Below are positions 17,868 through 27,901 of a stretch of 64,000 nucleotides of DNA, piece by piece (the stretch's first letter is position 1; each line of letters opens with the position of its first letter). The DNA is from Gammaproteobacteria bacterium (GTDB lineage Bacteria; Pseudomonadota; Gammaproteobacteria; UBA6186; Azoamicaceae): positions 248,001 through 312,000 of the forward strand of contig JAUIIV010000001.1 in NCBI GenBank assembly GCA_030431675.1, given 5' to 3'. The position numbers and the translations under genes are program-made. Under the pieces are notes generated by a model that was not told the DNA's origin, made no database searches, and worked only from the letters and a program-made list of their open reading frames with translations.

Positions 17868-20534
17868 CTACTCAAATCCTTCTTGAATCGGTATAGTAAA
17901 CTTAAATATTGCACCGCCATCTTTTCTATTCTCAGCCCATATTTCTCCACCATGAGCCTGTATCAATACTTTACAAATTGACAGACCAATGCCTAAGCCA
18001 CGAGTTTCTGACATAATGCGAGAACCACGATAAAATTTGTCGAATACCTTATTTACTTCGCCAATTGGTATCCCAGGACCATGATCAGCCACGGATACTA
18101 ATACTCTGCCTTTAGACATCTCAGCACTAATCTCTATAGGTTTATCCTTTGGTGCAAACTTAACCGCATTATCTAGCAGATTAATTAAAACATCACTAAT
18201 TATTTTTTTATCTAAAAAAAGCTCTGGAATGTCTTTTGATACCTTTATGTACACAGGATGTTTACCAAGCTTATTGCGCAACTCAGTTAGTAAGTTATTA
18301 ATGAGTTCTTTTAATCTAGTTTGTTTTTTATTAATTTCAAATGCGCCCAACTCTAATGCATTGATTTCTAATAAGTTATTAATAAGCACACTTAGTTGCT
18401 CTGCTGCTAAATATATTACTTCTCCAAACTCACGTATTTTGTTTGGCTCTATCGTTCTAGACATTTGCATCTGCGAGCTTGCAGTTAACATAATTGATGC
18501 CAGAGGAGCTCGTAAATCTTGAGTAACAGACTTCAAGACAATTTGCCTGGCATGGTCTAACTGCTCCTCTAGTTCAACTTGCTTTTTACTTTCCTGAAAT
18601 TTCTCAACCTCAATTGCCATAGCTATTTGTGTAAGGCAAGTCTGCATAAAGTTCATTTGATCTGGAGTAAATAATATTTTGGGATTATTAGGTTTTACTC
18701 TCACAACCCCAATTGTACCTTCCGAGGCAATTAACGGTAGGTAAAGTGCATCAGCCATGGCAAGAGTGTCTGTACCCATGCCTGCTTTTTGTCCTAGCTC
18801 ATAAACCCACTCAGCTACTCCTAATTCTTTCTTGTCGAGTAGAAAATCTTGATCAGTACTTACAACTACTTTGAGATTACCATTATCTGGAACTAATGCT
18901 GTGAACTCACTATTAAACAAATCTTCGATATATTTTGCAGCAATATTAAGCAAATTGCGCGTACCACGCACATGTGCCATTTTTTTACTTAACACATGTA
19001 GATCAGATGCCTGTTTCTCAGCAAGACGCGCCGTATTTGCTTGATTTCTGGTAACGACGGTCAGATAGCTAATGACTTGCGTCAAAAGTATAACCACAAT
19101 CAATGCTAGCAAGTATTCAGTGTTAGTGCTAGAAAAATTAAGCAAACCAGGAAAAAATAGCCATATATATAAAACGATACTGGAAAAAGAAGCAAATAAT
19201 GCTGGTCCAAACCTGCCAAGCAAAGATACTAAGGTAATTCCTACTAAATATACAATTATTAAGGTCTTGGGAGTAACATAGCTTTGTAATACCCAATTTA
19301 TAAATGTGGCCCCACCAATTATTCCAGCTGCAATAAGATACATCTTCTTAATTTTATTTGCTCTAGAAACGAGTAGCTGACTACTACCATTATATTCAGT
19401 CTCACCCGTCATCATATAAACATTAATTTCGTAACTTGCGCGCACAACCTCATCGGCTAAGCTTCTTCGTAAAAATGAGAAAAATCTAGGGCGTATATGT
19501 TTCCAAATCATTATTAATGTGCAGTTCTCTTCTCGGGCACACTGCATAATCTCTTTTACAACATCAAAACCACTAATAACCCTAGTCTCAGCACCCAATT
19601 GCTCTGCAACCTTTAAATTTTTTATTGCAACATTACGCTCATCCTCTGTAATCCTTGTGCGAGGAGAATCTATATAAACTGCAATCCACTCTGCTTGCAG
19701 AGTATTTGCGAGCCTACGAGCGGCTCGAATTAATTTAAGGCTTTCTTGATCTGAGGCAACACATACCAAAATTTTATCTCTGCTAGACCAAATATGCCTA
19801 ACACTTTCGCCTTGTCTCGATAAAAGAACTTGAGCGCTTACCCTTGCTGCAGTTAATCTAAGAGCTAATTCACGCAGGGCAGTAAGATTACCCTTCTTAA
19901 AAAAGTGATCTTTAGCAATAACTGCTTGCGATGGGAAATATACTTTACCAGCCTGCAATCTATTAATTAATTCCTCTGGCGGGAGATCAACCAACTCTAT
20001 AGTTTCTGCAAGTTCTATCATAGAGTCCGGCACAGTTTCTCTTATTGGTGCATCTATGATCCCACATACTTCATTATTTAAACTTTCGACATGCTGAACA
20101 TTGAGTGTAGTGTAGACATCTATACCACGGTCTAGAATTTCTTTGATATCCTGCCAGCGTTTAGAGTGTCTGAGCTCACCAATATTAGTATGAGCCATTT
20201 CATCAATAAGTATTATGCCAGGATTACGTCTTAATGCTGCATCTAAATCAAACTCCTTAAGAGTTTTCCCTTTATAAGCTATATTCTGTAAGGGTAGTGC
20301 TTCAAGGCCTTGTAATAGTTTTATAATATCTTTTCTGCCATGTGATTCTATAACACCTACCACAACATCTAAACCATGAGCCAACTTCTGATGTGCATCT
20401 TGCAACATTGAGTAGGTTTTACCAACACCTGGCGCTGCACCTAAATAAATTTTTAGTTTGCCATGTGTTTTCTTTTCTTCTTCTGCATTTGCAACTTTTA
20501 GAAGTGCATCAGGATTTTTTCTACCATTACTCAT
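17868..20534 (-). CDS. kdpD: KdpD sensor protein, phosphoacceptor His replaced by Gln
   Basis: The protein has 888 residues and full KdpD architecture. The N-terminal KdpD domain has Walker A GAAPGVGKTYSM and Walker B IILIDEMAHTN. A universal-stress-protein-like domain follows (about 250-375), then four transmembrane segments (about 400-500), a GAF-like region and a kinase core. The kinase N box (LLDNAVKFAP), G1 (DHGPGIP) and G2 (GLGIGLSI) are intact. In the dimerisation helix the usual SHDLRTPL reads TQDLRAPL, so residue 672 is Gln (CAA, 18519-18521) at the place of the E. coli phospho-His673. The start overlaps kdpC by 8 nt. No kdpE response regulator follows; the next gene is on the other strand. 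Confidence 0.93.
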   Translation of the reverse strand: MSNGRKNPDALLKVANAEEEKKTHGKLKIYLGAAPGVGKTYSMLQDAHQKLAHGLDVVVGVIESHGRKDIIKLLQGLEALPLQNIAYKGKTLKEFDLDAALRRNPGIILIDEMAHTNIGELRHSKRWQDIKEILDRGIDVYTTLNVQHVESLNNEVCGIIDAPIRETVPDSMIELAETIELVDLPPEELINRLQAGKVYFPSQAVIAKDHFFKKGNLTALRELALRLTAARVSAQVLLSRQGESVRHIWSSRDKILVCVASDQESLKLIRAARRLANTLQAEWIAVYIDSPRTRITEDERNVAIKNLKVAEQLGAETRVISGFDVVKEIMQCAREENCTLIMIWKHIRPRFFSFLRRSLADEVVRASYEINVYMMTGETEYNGSSQLLVSRANKIKKMYLIAAGIIGGATFINWVLQSYVTPKTLIIVYLVGITLVSLLGRFGPALFASFSSIVLYIWLFFPGLLNFSSTNTEYLLALIVVILLTQVISYLTVVTRNQANTARLAEKQASDLHVLSKKMAHVRGTRNLLNIAAKYIEDLFNSEFTALVPDNGNLKVVVSTDQDFLLDKKELGVAEWVYELGQKAGMGTDTLAMADALYLPLIASEGTIGVVRVKPNNPKILFTPDQMNFMQTCLTQIAMAIEVEKFQESKKQVELEEQLDHARQIVLKSVTQDLRAPLASIMLTASSQMQMSRTIEPNKIREFGEVIYLAAEQLSVLINNLLEINALELGAFEINKKQTRLKELINNLLTELRNKLGKHPVYIKVSKDIPELFLDKKIISDVLINLLDNAVKFAPKDKPIEISAEMSKGRVLVSVADHGPGIPIGEVNKVFDKFYRGSRIMSETRGLGIGLSICKVLIQAHGGEIWAENRKDGGAIFKFTIPIQEGFE

Positions 20535-21126
20535 AGCTGTCCTTATCTGCAGATATTTTATCTAATGCTAAATTTAGTTGTAAGACATTAATACGCTCTA
20601 GGCCAAATATCCAAAATTTCTTGCCAATAGTATTTTGCATAATAAGATCATATATTTCTTTCTCATCTGTTTTTCTTGCTGTAGCCACACGTTGTAGCTG
20701 CATAATTGCTGCACGCACGGTGATTTCCGGATCTAAACCACTTGCAGAACTTGTTACTAAATCTATAGGAATAGTTTGTCTATACTTTGGATCTTCTAGT
20801 TTTAAATACTTAACCCTCTCTTGCACCTGCTCAATTAAAACCGGATTACTTGGCGCAAGATTTGAACCCATAGAAGCTTCTGCATTGTATGGGAAAGGTA
20901 GTGTTGCAGAAGGTCGGCCCCAGAAATATTTTTGAGATGTAAAGTTTTGTCCTATAAGTATTGAGCCAATCTTCTTGCCATCAGACTCTATGATACTCCC
21001 ATTAGCCTGCCATGAGAACATATTTTGTGCGATTAGTGTTATAAATGATGGATATACCAAACCACATAAGATTGTCATGCTGATAAAAAATACTATTGCT
21101 ATTCTTGCTTGGGAAATTATATTCAT
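20527..21126 (-). CDS. kdpC: Potassium-transporting ATPase subunit KdpC
   Basis: This 199-residue subunit has one N-terminal transmembrane helix (about residues 8-30, ending GLVYPSFITL). The periplasmic domain carries the family motifs SILIGQNFTSQKYFWGRPSA, SMGSNLAPSNP and ASGLDPEITVRAA. KdpC supports assembly and K+ affinity of the KdpFABC pump. It lies 8 nt after kdpB and overlaps kdpD by 8 nt. Confidence 0.95.
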   Translation of the reverse strand: MNIISQARIAIVFFISMTILCGLVYPSFITLIAQNMFSWQANGSIIESDGKKIGSILIGQNFTSQKYFWGRPSATLPFPYNAEASMGSNLAPSNPVLIEQVQERVKYLKLEDPKYRQTIPIDLVTSSASGLDPEITVRAAIMQLQRVATARKTDEKEIYDLIMQNTIGKKFWIFGLERINVLQLNLALDKISADKDSYE

Positions 21127-21134
21127 AAAAATCT

Positions 21135-23210
21135 TTATATAACTTTTAAACTTACCAAAATAAAATCTATTAGTTTAATACCTATGAAGGGCACAAATAA
21201 TCCGCCTAAACCATATAATAATGCATTTTTGCGCAATAGAGTCGCAGCTTCTAACCTTTCATATCTTACCCCATGAATTGCTGATGGAATTAAAAGCACC
21301 AGGATAATTGCGTTAAATATTACAGCTGATAATATAGCACTTTCTGGCGTAGCCAAACGCATAATATTCAATTCTCCTAGGATAGGATAAGTTGTTAGTA
21401 ATGCTGCTGGTAATACTGCGAAGTTTTTTGATACATCATTTGCCAAGCTAAATGTAGTCAATGCTCCGCGAGTCATTAACAACTGTTTTCCTATTTCTAC
21501 AACCTCTATGACCTTGGTTGGGTTTGAATCTAAATCTACTAAATTACCTGCTTCTTTGGCTGCCTGAGTTCCACTATTCATTGCTACTGCAATATCTGCT
21601 TGTGCCAATGCCGGTGAGTCATTCGTACCATCTCCGGTCATAGCAACTAAATGGCCTTCTGACTGTAAATTGCGAATAAGTGTTAGTTTATCTTCTGGTA
21701 GAGCATCAGCTAAGAAGTCATCTACTCCTGCCTCTGCGGCGATTGCAGCAGTAGTCAATGGATTATCACCTGTAACCATTATTGTCTTAATACCCATAGC
21801 TCGCAGTTGTGCAAAACGCTCTCGTAATCCACCCTTTACTACATCTTTAAGGTTAATGACTCCAAGAACGCGATTTGCTTCTGCCACTACTAAGGCTGTA
21901 CCTCCTTTACGTGAGATACCATCAACAATATTTTGGACTTCTTCGGTATACTCTCCACCTTGCTGCTGTACGTACTGCGCTATCGCGCTTGCAGCACCTT
22001 TGCGAATCTGTCTACCTGGCAAATTTGCTCCACTCATTCTAGTCTGAGCAGTAAAAGGAATAAATGTCGCACCTATATCTGAAAGGTCTCTTGCCCTTAA
22101 CCCATATTTCTCTTTAGCCAGAACTACAATACTTCTACCTTCAGGTGTCTCATCTGCTAGAGAGGCTAATTGTGCCGCATCAGCAAAGTGCTCCATTGAA
22201 ATCTCGCCAAGTGGAATAAACTCAACAGCCTGTCTATTACCTAAAGTTATAGTACCCGTTTTATCCAAGATTAGAGTATCGATATCGCCAGCTGTTTCGA
22301 CTACCCTTGGAGATAATGCAATTAAGTTTGCTTGTATTAATCTATCCATACCAGAGATGCTTATCGCTGTTAACAATCCTCCTATGGAGGTTGGGGCTAA
22401 ACACACAAATAATGCTACTAAAGAAGTTAAGGTAACGACAACTCCTTGCTGATCAGAGGCTACACTATATATTGAGAATGGTAGCAAAGTGGCGCAGACC
22501 AAGAGAAACACTGAAGTTAAGGCAATCAATATAATAAACAAAGATAGCTCACTGGAAGATTTTTTCCTTCTAGCATCTTCTACTAACTCTATCATATGGT
22601 CTATGAATGTATGTCCGGGGTTAGAGTCTATCCTAACAATTAGCCAATCTGACAATACTTGTGTACCGCCAGTAACACTATCTAAATCTCCACCAGCCTC
22701 GCGAATAACTGGTGCACTTTCTCCAGTAATAGCGCTTTCATTCACAGAAGCTATACCTTGTAGTACTGTACCGTCACTAGGTATAAAATCACCAGCTTCC
22801 ACTAACACCAAATCATTTGTTACTAATTGATGCCCATCTACCAAGGTCACGCTAGCATTTCTATCTGGTTTAGATAATTTATTTGCTGTAAGTTCCTTAC
22901 GTGATTTTTGCAGTAGTCTTGCTTGAGATTTACCTCTACCTTCTGCGAGTGCTTCAGCAAAGTTTGCAAAATATAAGGTTATCCACAAGCTAATACTTAC
23001 TAGGAATACAAACCCAGGATTTTCATTAATCTCTGTGAAAAATGAGGCAACATATAAGCCACTCGTTAAAATTGTACCCACGTAAACCGTAAATATAATA
23101 GGATTTTTAATTTGATATGTAGGTAATAACATCTTCACAGCTTGCCACGCTGCATATTGTAATATAGGGGCATCCCAAAATGGATGTTCAGTGTGCTTAG
23201 ATGATCGCAT
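21135..23210 (-). CDS. kdpB: Potassium-transporting P-type ATPase subunit KdpB
   Basis: This 691-residue catalytic subunit has the phosphorylation motif [14 protein letters not shown] near residue 295, the actuator loop [10 protein letters not shown] near 150, the hinge motif [18 protein letters not shown] and several transmembrane helices. I chose the ATG at 23210 because GGAG lies 6 nt before it and the protein then starts [13 protein letters not shown] as homologues do. A start 27 nt upstream is also open. It overlaps the kdpA stop by 14 nt. Confidence 0.96.
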   Translation of the reverse strand: MRSSKHTEHPFWDAPILQYAAWQAVKMLLPTYQIKNPIIFTVYVGTILTSGLYVASFFTEINENPGFVFLVSISLWITLYFANFAEALAEGRGKSQARLLQKSRKELTANKLSKPDRNASVTLVDGHQLVTNDLVLVEAGDFIPSDGTVLQGIASVNESAITGESAPVIREAGGDLDSVTGGTQVLSDWLIVRIDSNPGHTFIDHMIELVEDARRKKSSSELSLFIILIALTSVFLLVCATLLPFSIYSVASDQQGVVVTLTSLVALFVCLAPTSIGGLLTAISISGMDRLIQANLIALSPRVVETAGDIDTLILDKTGTITLGNRQAVEFIPLGEISMEHFADAAQLASLADETPEGRSIVVLAKEKYGLRARDLSDIGATFIPFTAQTRMSGANLPGRQIRKGAASAIAQYVQQQGGEYTEEVQNIVDGISRKGGTALVVAEANRVLGVINLKDVVKGGLRERFAQLRAMGIKTIMVTGDNPLTTAAIAAEAGVDDFLADALPEDKLTLIRNLQSEGHLVAMTGDGTNDSPALAQADIAVAMNSGTQAAKEAGNLVDLDSNPTKVIEVVEIGKQLLMTRGALTTFSLANDVSKNFAVLPAALLTTYPILGELNIMRLATPESAILSAVIFNAIILVLLIPSAIHGVRYERLEAATLLRKNALLYGLGGLFVPFIGIKLIDFILVSLKVI

Positions 23211-24939
23211 ATGATCTCCATAACGATAGAAACTCAACTATCGGACCTAAGGATAGAGTCGGGAAAAAAGTTAACCCCCCCATAAAAACAATTACACAAA
23301 CTAGAAGAACAGTAAAAGTAAGATTATGTGTACTTAGCGATGCGATACTTGCGGGCACATATCTTTTGCGCGCCATAGAGCCAGCTAAAGCTAAAACAGC
23401 TATTACTGTCCAATATCTACTTATTAACATAGTAAATCCGATGGTTATATTATAAAATGTAGTGTTAACATTAAGTCCAGCAAAAGCACTGCCATTGTTA
23501 TAAAAAACCGATGTAAATGCATAAATAATTTCACTTAAACCATGAGCGCCAGGATTAAGAATACTATTGCGTCCAATATCTGTAACACACGCATATGCGC
23601 TTAATAGTAAAATGATCAGAGGAAACATAAGCGTTACTAAAGATATAATCTTCATTTCATATGGATCAATTTTCTTTCCTAAATACTCAGGCGTACGGCC
23701 GATCATTAGACCAGCAATAAATACTGCTATGATATCTAAGAAGATTAAACCATATAGCCCACATCCAACTCCTCCAAATATTACCTCTCCAAAATGCATC
23801 AGCAACAATACCAAAAAATTGCTTTGCGGCATTAAAGAGTCCATCATACAGTTTACTGATCCATTGGCACTTGCAGCTGTCGTTGCTGACCAAATTGCCG
23901 AATCAATTATTCCTATACGTAGATCTTTACCTTCAAAATTAGACTGCTGGAAAGTTCCTAGCATATCAAATACTGGATTTCCCATTTGCTCTGCCAGCAT
24001 TGTAAGATAGGTACATGGAATGAATATAATTAAGATAGCAGACAACAACATCCATCCATGACCACGCTGCTTAATTAAATATCCGAATGTATAGCAAAGC
24101 GCTGCCGGAATTAAAATTAATCCAATCATTTCAAGAAGATTTGATACTGAACTAGGATTTGCAAATGGATGACAAGAATTTGTATTAAAAAATCCTGCTC
24201 CAATACTGCTAATTTGCTTAATAGCAACTAGAGAAGCTACCGGACCCATAGGTAATGTTTGAGTAGTATACTCAACATTGGGCCCACTTGTACTCATAAA
24301 TGGATCTATGAGATTAACTTGTACATATGCATTAAAATTTTGAATCACTCCTTGTTGAGATAATGCAATTGCATATACCACAGCTATCGGTAGGAATATA
24401 TAAATAATTGAGCGTAATGCATCAACCCAGAAGTTGCCTAATTTAGTTGTTTCTCGACGCACTAAACCACGAATTAACGCCATCAGTACACACATAGAAG
24501 TAGCAGCTGACAAAAACCCTTGCAGAGTTATAGATAGCATTTGACTAATATAACTTAAAGTGGTCTCACCCCCATACGCTTGCCATCCGGTATTGCTAGC
24601 AAAGCTTGCTGCACTATTAAAACTTAGATCTTGAGCAACATCAGGCATGGCCTCTGGATTCAATGGCAGGTATGCCTGTATCCTGAACAACACATAAATA
24701 GATAACCAACTGACCAAATTAAGCAGAAGCAGGGCTGTAGTGTATTCACGCCAACTCATTTCTTGTTGTGGGTCAATACCGCAAAGTTTGTAAAAAAACT
24801 TTTCAATTGGATTATTGAGCAGTTCCCTGCCCCATATTTTGCCAGAATATATCTGTGCTATATACCAACCTAGTGGTTTTACTAGAATTAAGACTATACC
24901 TAGATAGATTACTAGTTGGAGCAGATCTAAATGTGACAT
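23197..24939 (-). CDS. kdpA: Potassium-transporting ATPase subunit KdpA
   Basis: This 580-residue subunit forms the K+ channel-like path of the Kdp pump. It has about ten transmembrane segments. Family blocks include [50 protein letters not shown] and [10 protein letters not shown], which hold the four filter loops. A run of seven G lies near the 3' end (ATG GGG GGG). It sits 2 nt after the kdpF stop and overlaps kdpB. Confidence 0.95.
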   Translation of the reverse strand: MSHLDLLQLVIYLGIVLILVKPLGWYIAQIYSGKIWGRELLNNPIEKFFYKLCGIDPQQEMSWREYTTALLLLNLVSWLSIYVLFRIQAYLPLNPEAMPDVAQDLSFNSAASFASNTGWQAYGGETTLSYISQMLSITLQGFLSAATSMCVLMALIRGLVRRETTKLGNFWVDALRSIIYIFLPIAVVYAIALSQQGVIQNFNAYVQVNLIDPFMSTSGPNVEYTTQTLPMGPVASLVAIKQISSIGAGFFNTNSCHPFANPSSVSNLLEMIGLILIPAALCYTFGYLIKQRGHGWMLLSAILIIFIPCTYLTMLAEQMGNPVFDMLGTFQQSNFEGKDLRIGIIDSAIWSATTAASANGSVNCMMDSLMPQSNFLVLLLMHFGEVIFGGVGCGLYGLIFLDIIAVFIAGLMIGRTPEYLGKKIDPYEMKIISLVTLMFPLIILLLSAYACVTDIGRNSILNPGAHGLSEIIYAFTSVFYNNGSAFAGLNVNTTFYNITIGFTMLISRYWTVIAVLALAGSMARKRYVPASIASLSTHNLTFTVLLVCVIVFMGGLTFFPTLSLGPIVEFLSLWRSYAII

Positions 24940-24941
24940 GC

Positions 24942-25025
24942 TTAGAATAACTCTGGTTTAAACAGTGCTATTAATAAGTATATCAATAAAATAAAAGTTA
25001 CGATTCCAAAAATTAGGTAGATCAT
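24942..25025 (-). CDS. kdpF: KdpF, small membrane subunit of the Kdp pump (27 aa)
   Basis: The minus strand encodes 27 residues, a hydrophobic helix ending in LFKPELF. The ALFKPE-type tail just after a single helix is the hallmark of KdpF, which stabilises the KdpABC complex and binds lipid in the structure. Its start codon overlaps the stop of the upstream peptide gene by ATGA, and kdpA begins 2 nt after its stop. Position and sequence together make this a confident call despite the size. Confidence 0.85.
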   Translation of the reverse strand: MIYLIFGIVTFILLIYLLIALFKPELF

Positions 25026-25120
25026 CGTTCAAATCTTGATAGATAATCAAAGAAGACTATAAGTGCAAAGCATATGACAAAAAATGATACTCCCAAGCTG
25101 ATAAATATGAAATCTAGCAT
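25022..25120 (-). CDS. Small membrane peptide (32 aa) heading the kdp operon
   Basis: From the ATG at 25120 there are 32 residues: MLDFIFISLG at the start, a single hydrophobic helix, then YLSRFER. An AGGGAT ribosome-binding site precedes it. It overlaps kdpF by ATGA, so translation is coupled. Comparable short peptides are often found just before kdpF in proteobacteria and are usually left unnamed. It could be an accessory subunit or a leader that couples translation. Confidence 0.65.
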   Translation of the reverse strand: MLDFIFISLGVSFFVICFALIVFFDYLSRFER

Positions 25121-25180
25121 TTTGTTTATCCCTATAGAACAATATGCTAGGATGGATTTAGAGTTTATGCAAGGAAGAGT

Positions 25181-25960
25181 ATGGACTGTATTGCGTATTG
25201 CACAGCAACAAGCATTGACACTTTTAAGTTATTTGAAAACCTAAAAAAGAAATACAGCATTAGACGATACCGCGAAGTCATATACGCGAATATTGGTGAA
25301 GGCGAAGTGTTTTTTTTCCCATACGCGGCAATGGTATGTTGGAATTTGGATAAGCCCTCTTGTAGGGAACTACTCAATGAACTTAAAGCCTTCGAGTATC
25401 AGCCCATAGAAGATATTTGTGATGACGAGTTCACCTATGAGTATGGGTATACCTTAGAGGTTGATGATGACAATATCACTCTACCGGATCATGGAGTATT
25501 AACCAAGCTTGCCTGCTCCCATGCATTAGCACAATCAGTTAAAATAGACTCCTTTGAGCAAACCATTCAAAAAACCATTACAATTACCAAAGAACTACCG
25601 GAAGTACTAGCATCAAGAGGGAGAATTAATCTTAATGGCAAGGAAATACGACGCATGATGGGAAGGTTGTTTATTGATCGCCACTCAATCAACTTACATC
25701 AAGAGTTACTAGATACACCAGAATTTTTCTGGGAACATGCTGATCTGGAACCCACCTATAGTTTGTTGGCACATTATTTAGATCGTGAGCGTAGAGTAAA
25801 TGTGCTAAATCAACGCCTTACAGTACTGAAAGAACTATTTGACATGTTAAATAACGAGATTAATCATAAACATTCTGCAAGATTAGAGTGGACGATTATA
25901 TTCTTAATTTTGATTGAAGTGGTTATTGTATTGTGGCGTGATGTATTTAATATATTATGA
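25181..25960 (+). CDS. DUF155 / RMND1-Sif2 family membrane-anchored protein
   Basis: This 259-residue protein has the DUF155 pattern: an N-terminal GEGEVFFFPYAAMVCWNL strand region near residue 40 and LPDHGVLTKLACSHALAQSVKIDSFE in the middle. RINLNGKEIRRMMGRLFIDRHSINL and FFWEHADLEPTYSLL follow, then a C-terminal transmembrane helix (about 235-255). Eukaryotic members (RMND1) act in mitochondrial translation; the bacterial role is unknown. It is divergent from kdp and overlaps the following hydrolase by ATGA. Confidence 0.87.
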   Translation: MDCIAYCTATSIDTFKLFENLKKKYSIRRYREVIYANIGEGEVFFFPYAAMVCWNLDKPSCRELLNELKAFEYQPIEDICDDEFTYEYGYTLEVDDDNITLPDHGVLTKLACSHALAQSVKIDSFEQTIQKTITITKELPEVLASRGRINLNGKEIRRMMGRLFIDRHSINLHQELLDTPEFFWEHADLEPTYSLLAHYLDRERRVNVLNQRLTVLKELFDMLNNEINHKHSARLEWTIIFLILIEVVIVLWRDVFNIL

Positions 25961-26742
25961 AAAAAATAAGTTTTATCTGGCAAATTTTACTATTATACAT
26001 CCTTGTCACCGCTATAGTATATTTTGTTTCAACATATTCAATTTTTTTGCCCCCCCCCAGCACATATGACGATAGCGCTAGTATAAAAGGAATTTCTAGC
26101 GAAGATGGCTCCATAATAGCCACATTGTATTTGCCAAATCCCAAAAGTAATATTCTAATTATTTATAGTCACGGTAATGCAGAGGACCTTGGCATGATAA
26201 GAGAACACATGCAAGAATTCTATAAACTAGGTTTTTCTGTACTAGCATATGATTACAGTGGCTATGGCTTAAGTGAAGGCACCCCAAGTGAAGCTGCTGC
26301 CTACAATAATATCTATTCAGTTTATCAATATGCAATCAACGATTTGCAAGTTGAGCCTGAAGATATAGTAGTATATGGTAGATCACTAGGTGCAGCGCCT
26401 AGTGTCGACCTAGCATCTAAACAAAAAGTTGGGGCTGTGATTTTAGAAGCAGCGTTTGTAAGTGCATTTAGAGTAGTTACCTATTTACCATTTTTCCCAT
26501 TAGATAAATTCAATAATCTTAGTAAGATCAACGAAATTAAAGCTCCCATTCTTATTATACATGGCACTGCCGACAAAATAATTCCACTTTGGCATGGACA
26601 AAAATTATTTAATTCTTACCGCGGAGAAAAACAAGCATACTGGGTAGAGGGTGCTGGGCACAATAATATTTCATTTATTGCCAACCAAGAATACTATGCA
26701 ACCATCCAGAATTTTATCAATAATAGCGTAAGTGCTAAATAA
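25957..26742 (+). CDS. Alpha/beta hydrolase (ABHD13/17-like), membrane-anchored
   Basis: This 261-residue protein has an N-terminal hydrophobic helix (about 8-30), suggesting inner-membrane anchoring. A standard hydrolase core follows: YSHGNAEDLG (oxyanion), YDYSGYGLSEG, nucleophile elbow VVYGRSLGAAPS with Ser, IIHGTADKIIP with the acid and GAGHNNIS with the catalytic His. The substrate is unknown. A C9 tract lies at residues 32-34, shortly after the membrane helix. It ends convergent with the aminotransferase gene, overlapping by 8 nt. Confidence 0.88.
   Translation: MKKISFIWQILLLYILVTAIVYFVSTYSIFLPPPSTYDDSASIKGISSEDGSIIATLYLPNPKSNILIIYSHGNAEDLGMIREHMQEFYKLGFSVLAYDYSGYGLSEGTPSEAAAYNNIYSVYQYAINDLQVEPEDIVVYGRSLGAAPSVDLASKQKVGAVILEAAFVSAFRVVTYLPFFPLDKFNNLSKINEIKAPILIIHGTADKIIPLWHGQKLFNSYRGEKQAYWVEGAGHNNISFIANQEYYATIQNFINNSVSAK
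26050..26058 (+). repeat. C9 homopolymer within the alpha/beta hydrolase gene
   Basis: Nine consecutive C residues follow a seven-T run and a G, encoding three prolines. In this AT-rich sequence a C9 run is unusual. Slippage by one base would truncate the hydrolase after its membrane helix. Confidence 0.8.
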
Positions 26743-27895
26743 TCTCTACAGATGCTAACATTTCCTGTTGACACTCAAGTGCTTTTGTAACAGCAGAAAC
26801 GACTTGTTTTGCTTCATGCTGGGTAACATAACCACTCATAGGCAGACTAAATACTTGTCTAATCAATCCTTCAGATACTGGCAAGCTTCCTCCAGTAGCC
26901 GTTAGATATTTCTTATATACTGGCTGCTGATGCAGTGCCCATGGATAATATATTGCACTTGGGACCCCTGCCTGCTTTAGATCTTGAATAACACGAGAGC
27001 GTTCAACACCCTCTGGTAGTTTTATCGTATACTGAGCCCACGCTGAGCTATTGCCTGTATCCACTGTTGGCACATTAACTATATGCTGCAACCCATGACT
27101 ATAAGTATTAGCCAACTGCTGACGTGCTTCTAACTCTTCAGGAAACACCTTTAATTTTTCTATAAGAATTGCAGCTTGAATTGTATCAAAACGTCCATTA
27201 ATACCAACGCGGACATACTGCGTTGGATCCGGCCCATGCCCATGAATTCTAATACTTTTTAAGATCTCTGCTGTTTGATCATCATTAGTAAAAATTGCAC
27301 CGCCATCACCATAACAGCCAAGCGGCTTTGCGGGAAAGAAACTAGTCGTCGTAATATCTGCTAAATTACCAACCTTTTTACCATAATATGTTGCACCAAA
27401 ACTCTGGGCAGAATCCGCAATTATCCATAAATCATTGTCTTTTGCAATTTGCCCGATATTATTGTAATCAACAGGTTGGCCAAATAAGTCAACCGGAATA
27501 ATACCTACAGGATTGAGGCCACGTTTTTTTGCCAGCTTAATAGCCGCAGATAGACTATTTGGATCCATATTGTATGTATCTGGCAAACAATCAATAAATA
27601 CAGGTTGTGCGCCAGACCACACTACAGCTTCTGCTGTTGCAGCAAATGTATAGGTAGGCACAAAAATAGCATCTGCGCTATCTAGCTTCTTGCTAAGTAA
27701 CGCCATTACTAATGCATCTGTGCCACTGGCACAAGTTATAGCATGTTTCACACCACAAAAATTTGCAAGCTGTTGCTCAACCAAACCAATTTCTGGTCCC
27801 ATAATATATTGACCATGCTCTAATACTCGTGCAATAGCCGCGTCTATTTCTGGTTTAATCTTTTGTTGCTGAGCTCTAAGATTTATAAATTGCAT
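26735..27895 (-). CDS. DegT/DnrJ/EryC1/StrS sugar aminotransferase (WbpE/GnnB-like)
   Basis: This 386-residue PLP enzyme closely follows WbpE in layout: FINLRAQQQKIKPEID and HGQYIMGPE at the start, then CASGTDALVMAL. The cofactor region has VPTYTFAATAE and DSAQSFGA, with the PLP lysine in SFFPAKPLGCYGDGGAIF. VGINGRFDTIQAAIL follows. It should transaminate a 3-keto nucleotide sugar made by the upstream oxidoreductase. Two fates are plausible: UDP-GlcNAc3NA for O-antigen (WbpB/WbpE) or UDP-GlcNAc3N for amide-rich lipid A (GnnA/GnnB), the latter known for Legionella-type lipid A. It lies 6 nt after its partner. Confidence 0.88.
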   Translation of the reverse strand: MQFINLRAQQQKIKPEIDAAIARVLEHGQYIMGPEIGLVEQQLANFCGVKHAITCASGTDALVMALLSKKLDSADAIFVPTYTFAATAEAVVWSGAQPVFIDCLPDTYNMDPNSLSAAIKLAKKRGLNPVGIIPVDLFGQPVDYNNIGQIAKDNDLWIIADSAQSFGATYYGKKVGNLADITTTSFFPAKPLGCYGDGGAIFTNDDQTAEILKSIRIHGHGPDPTQYVRVGINGRFDTIQAAILIEKLKVFPEELEARQQLANTYSHGLQHIVNVPTVDTGNSSAWAQYTIKLPEGVERSRVIQDLKQAGVPSAIYYPWALHQQPVYKKYLTATGGSLPVSEGLIRQVFSLPMSGYVTQHEAKQVVSAVTKALECQQEMLASVEII

Positions 27896-27901
27896 AAATA
27901 A

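Noticed and set aside
23567-24010. 147-residue plus-strand open frame
   Set aside because: It is antisense to kdpA, which is intact and fully conserved.
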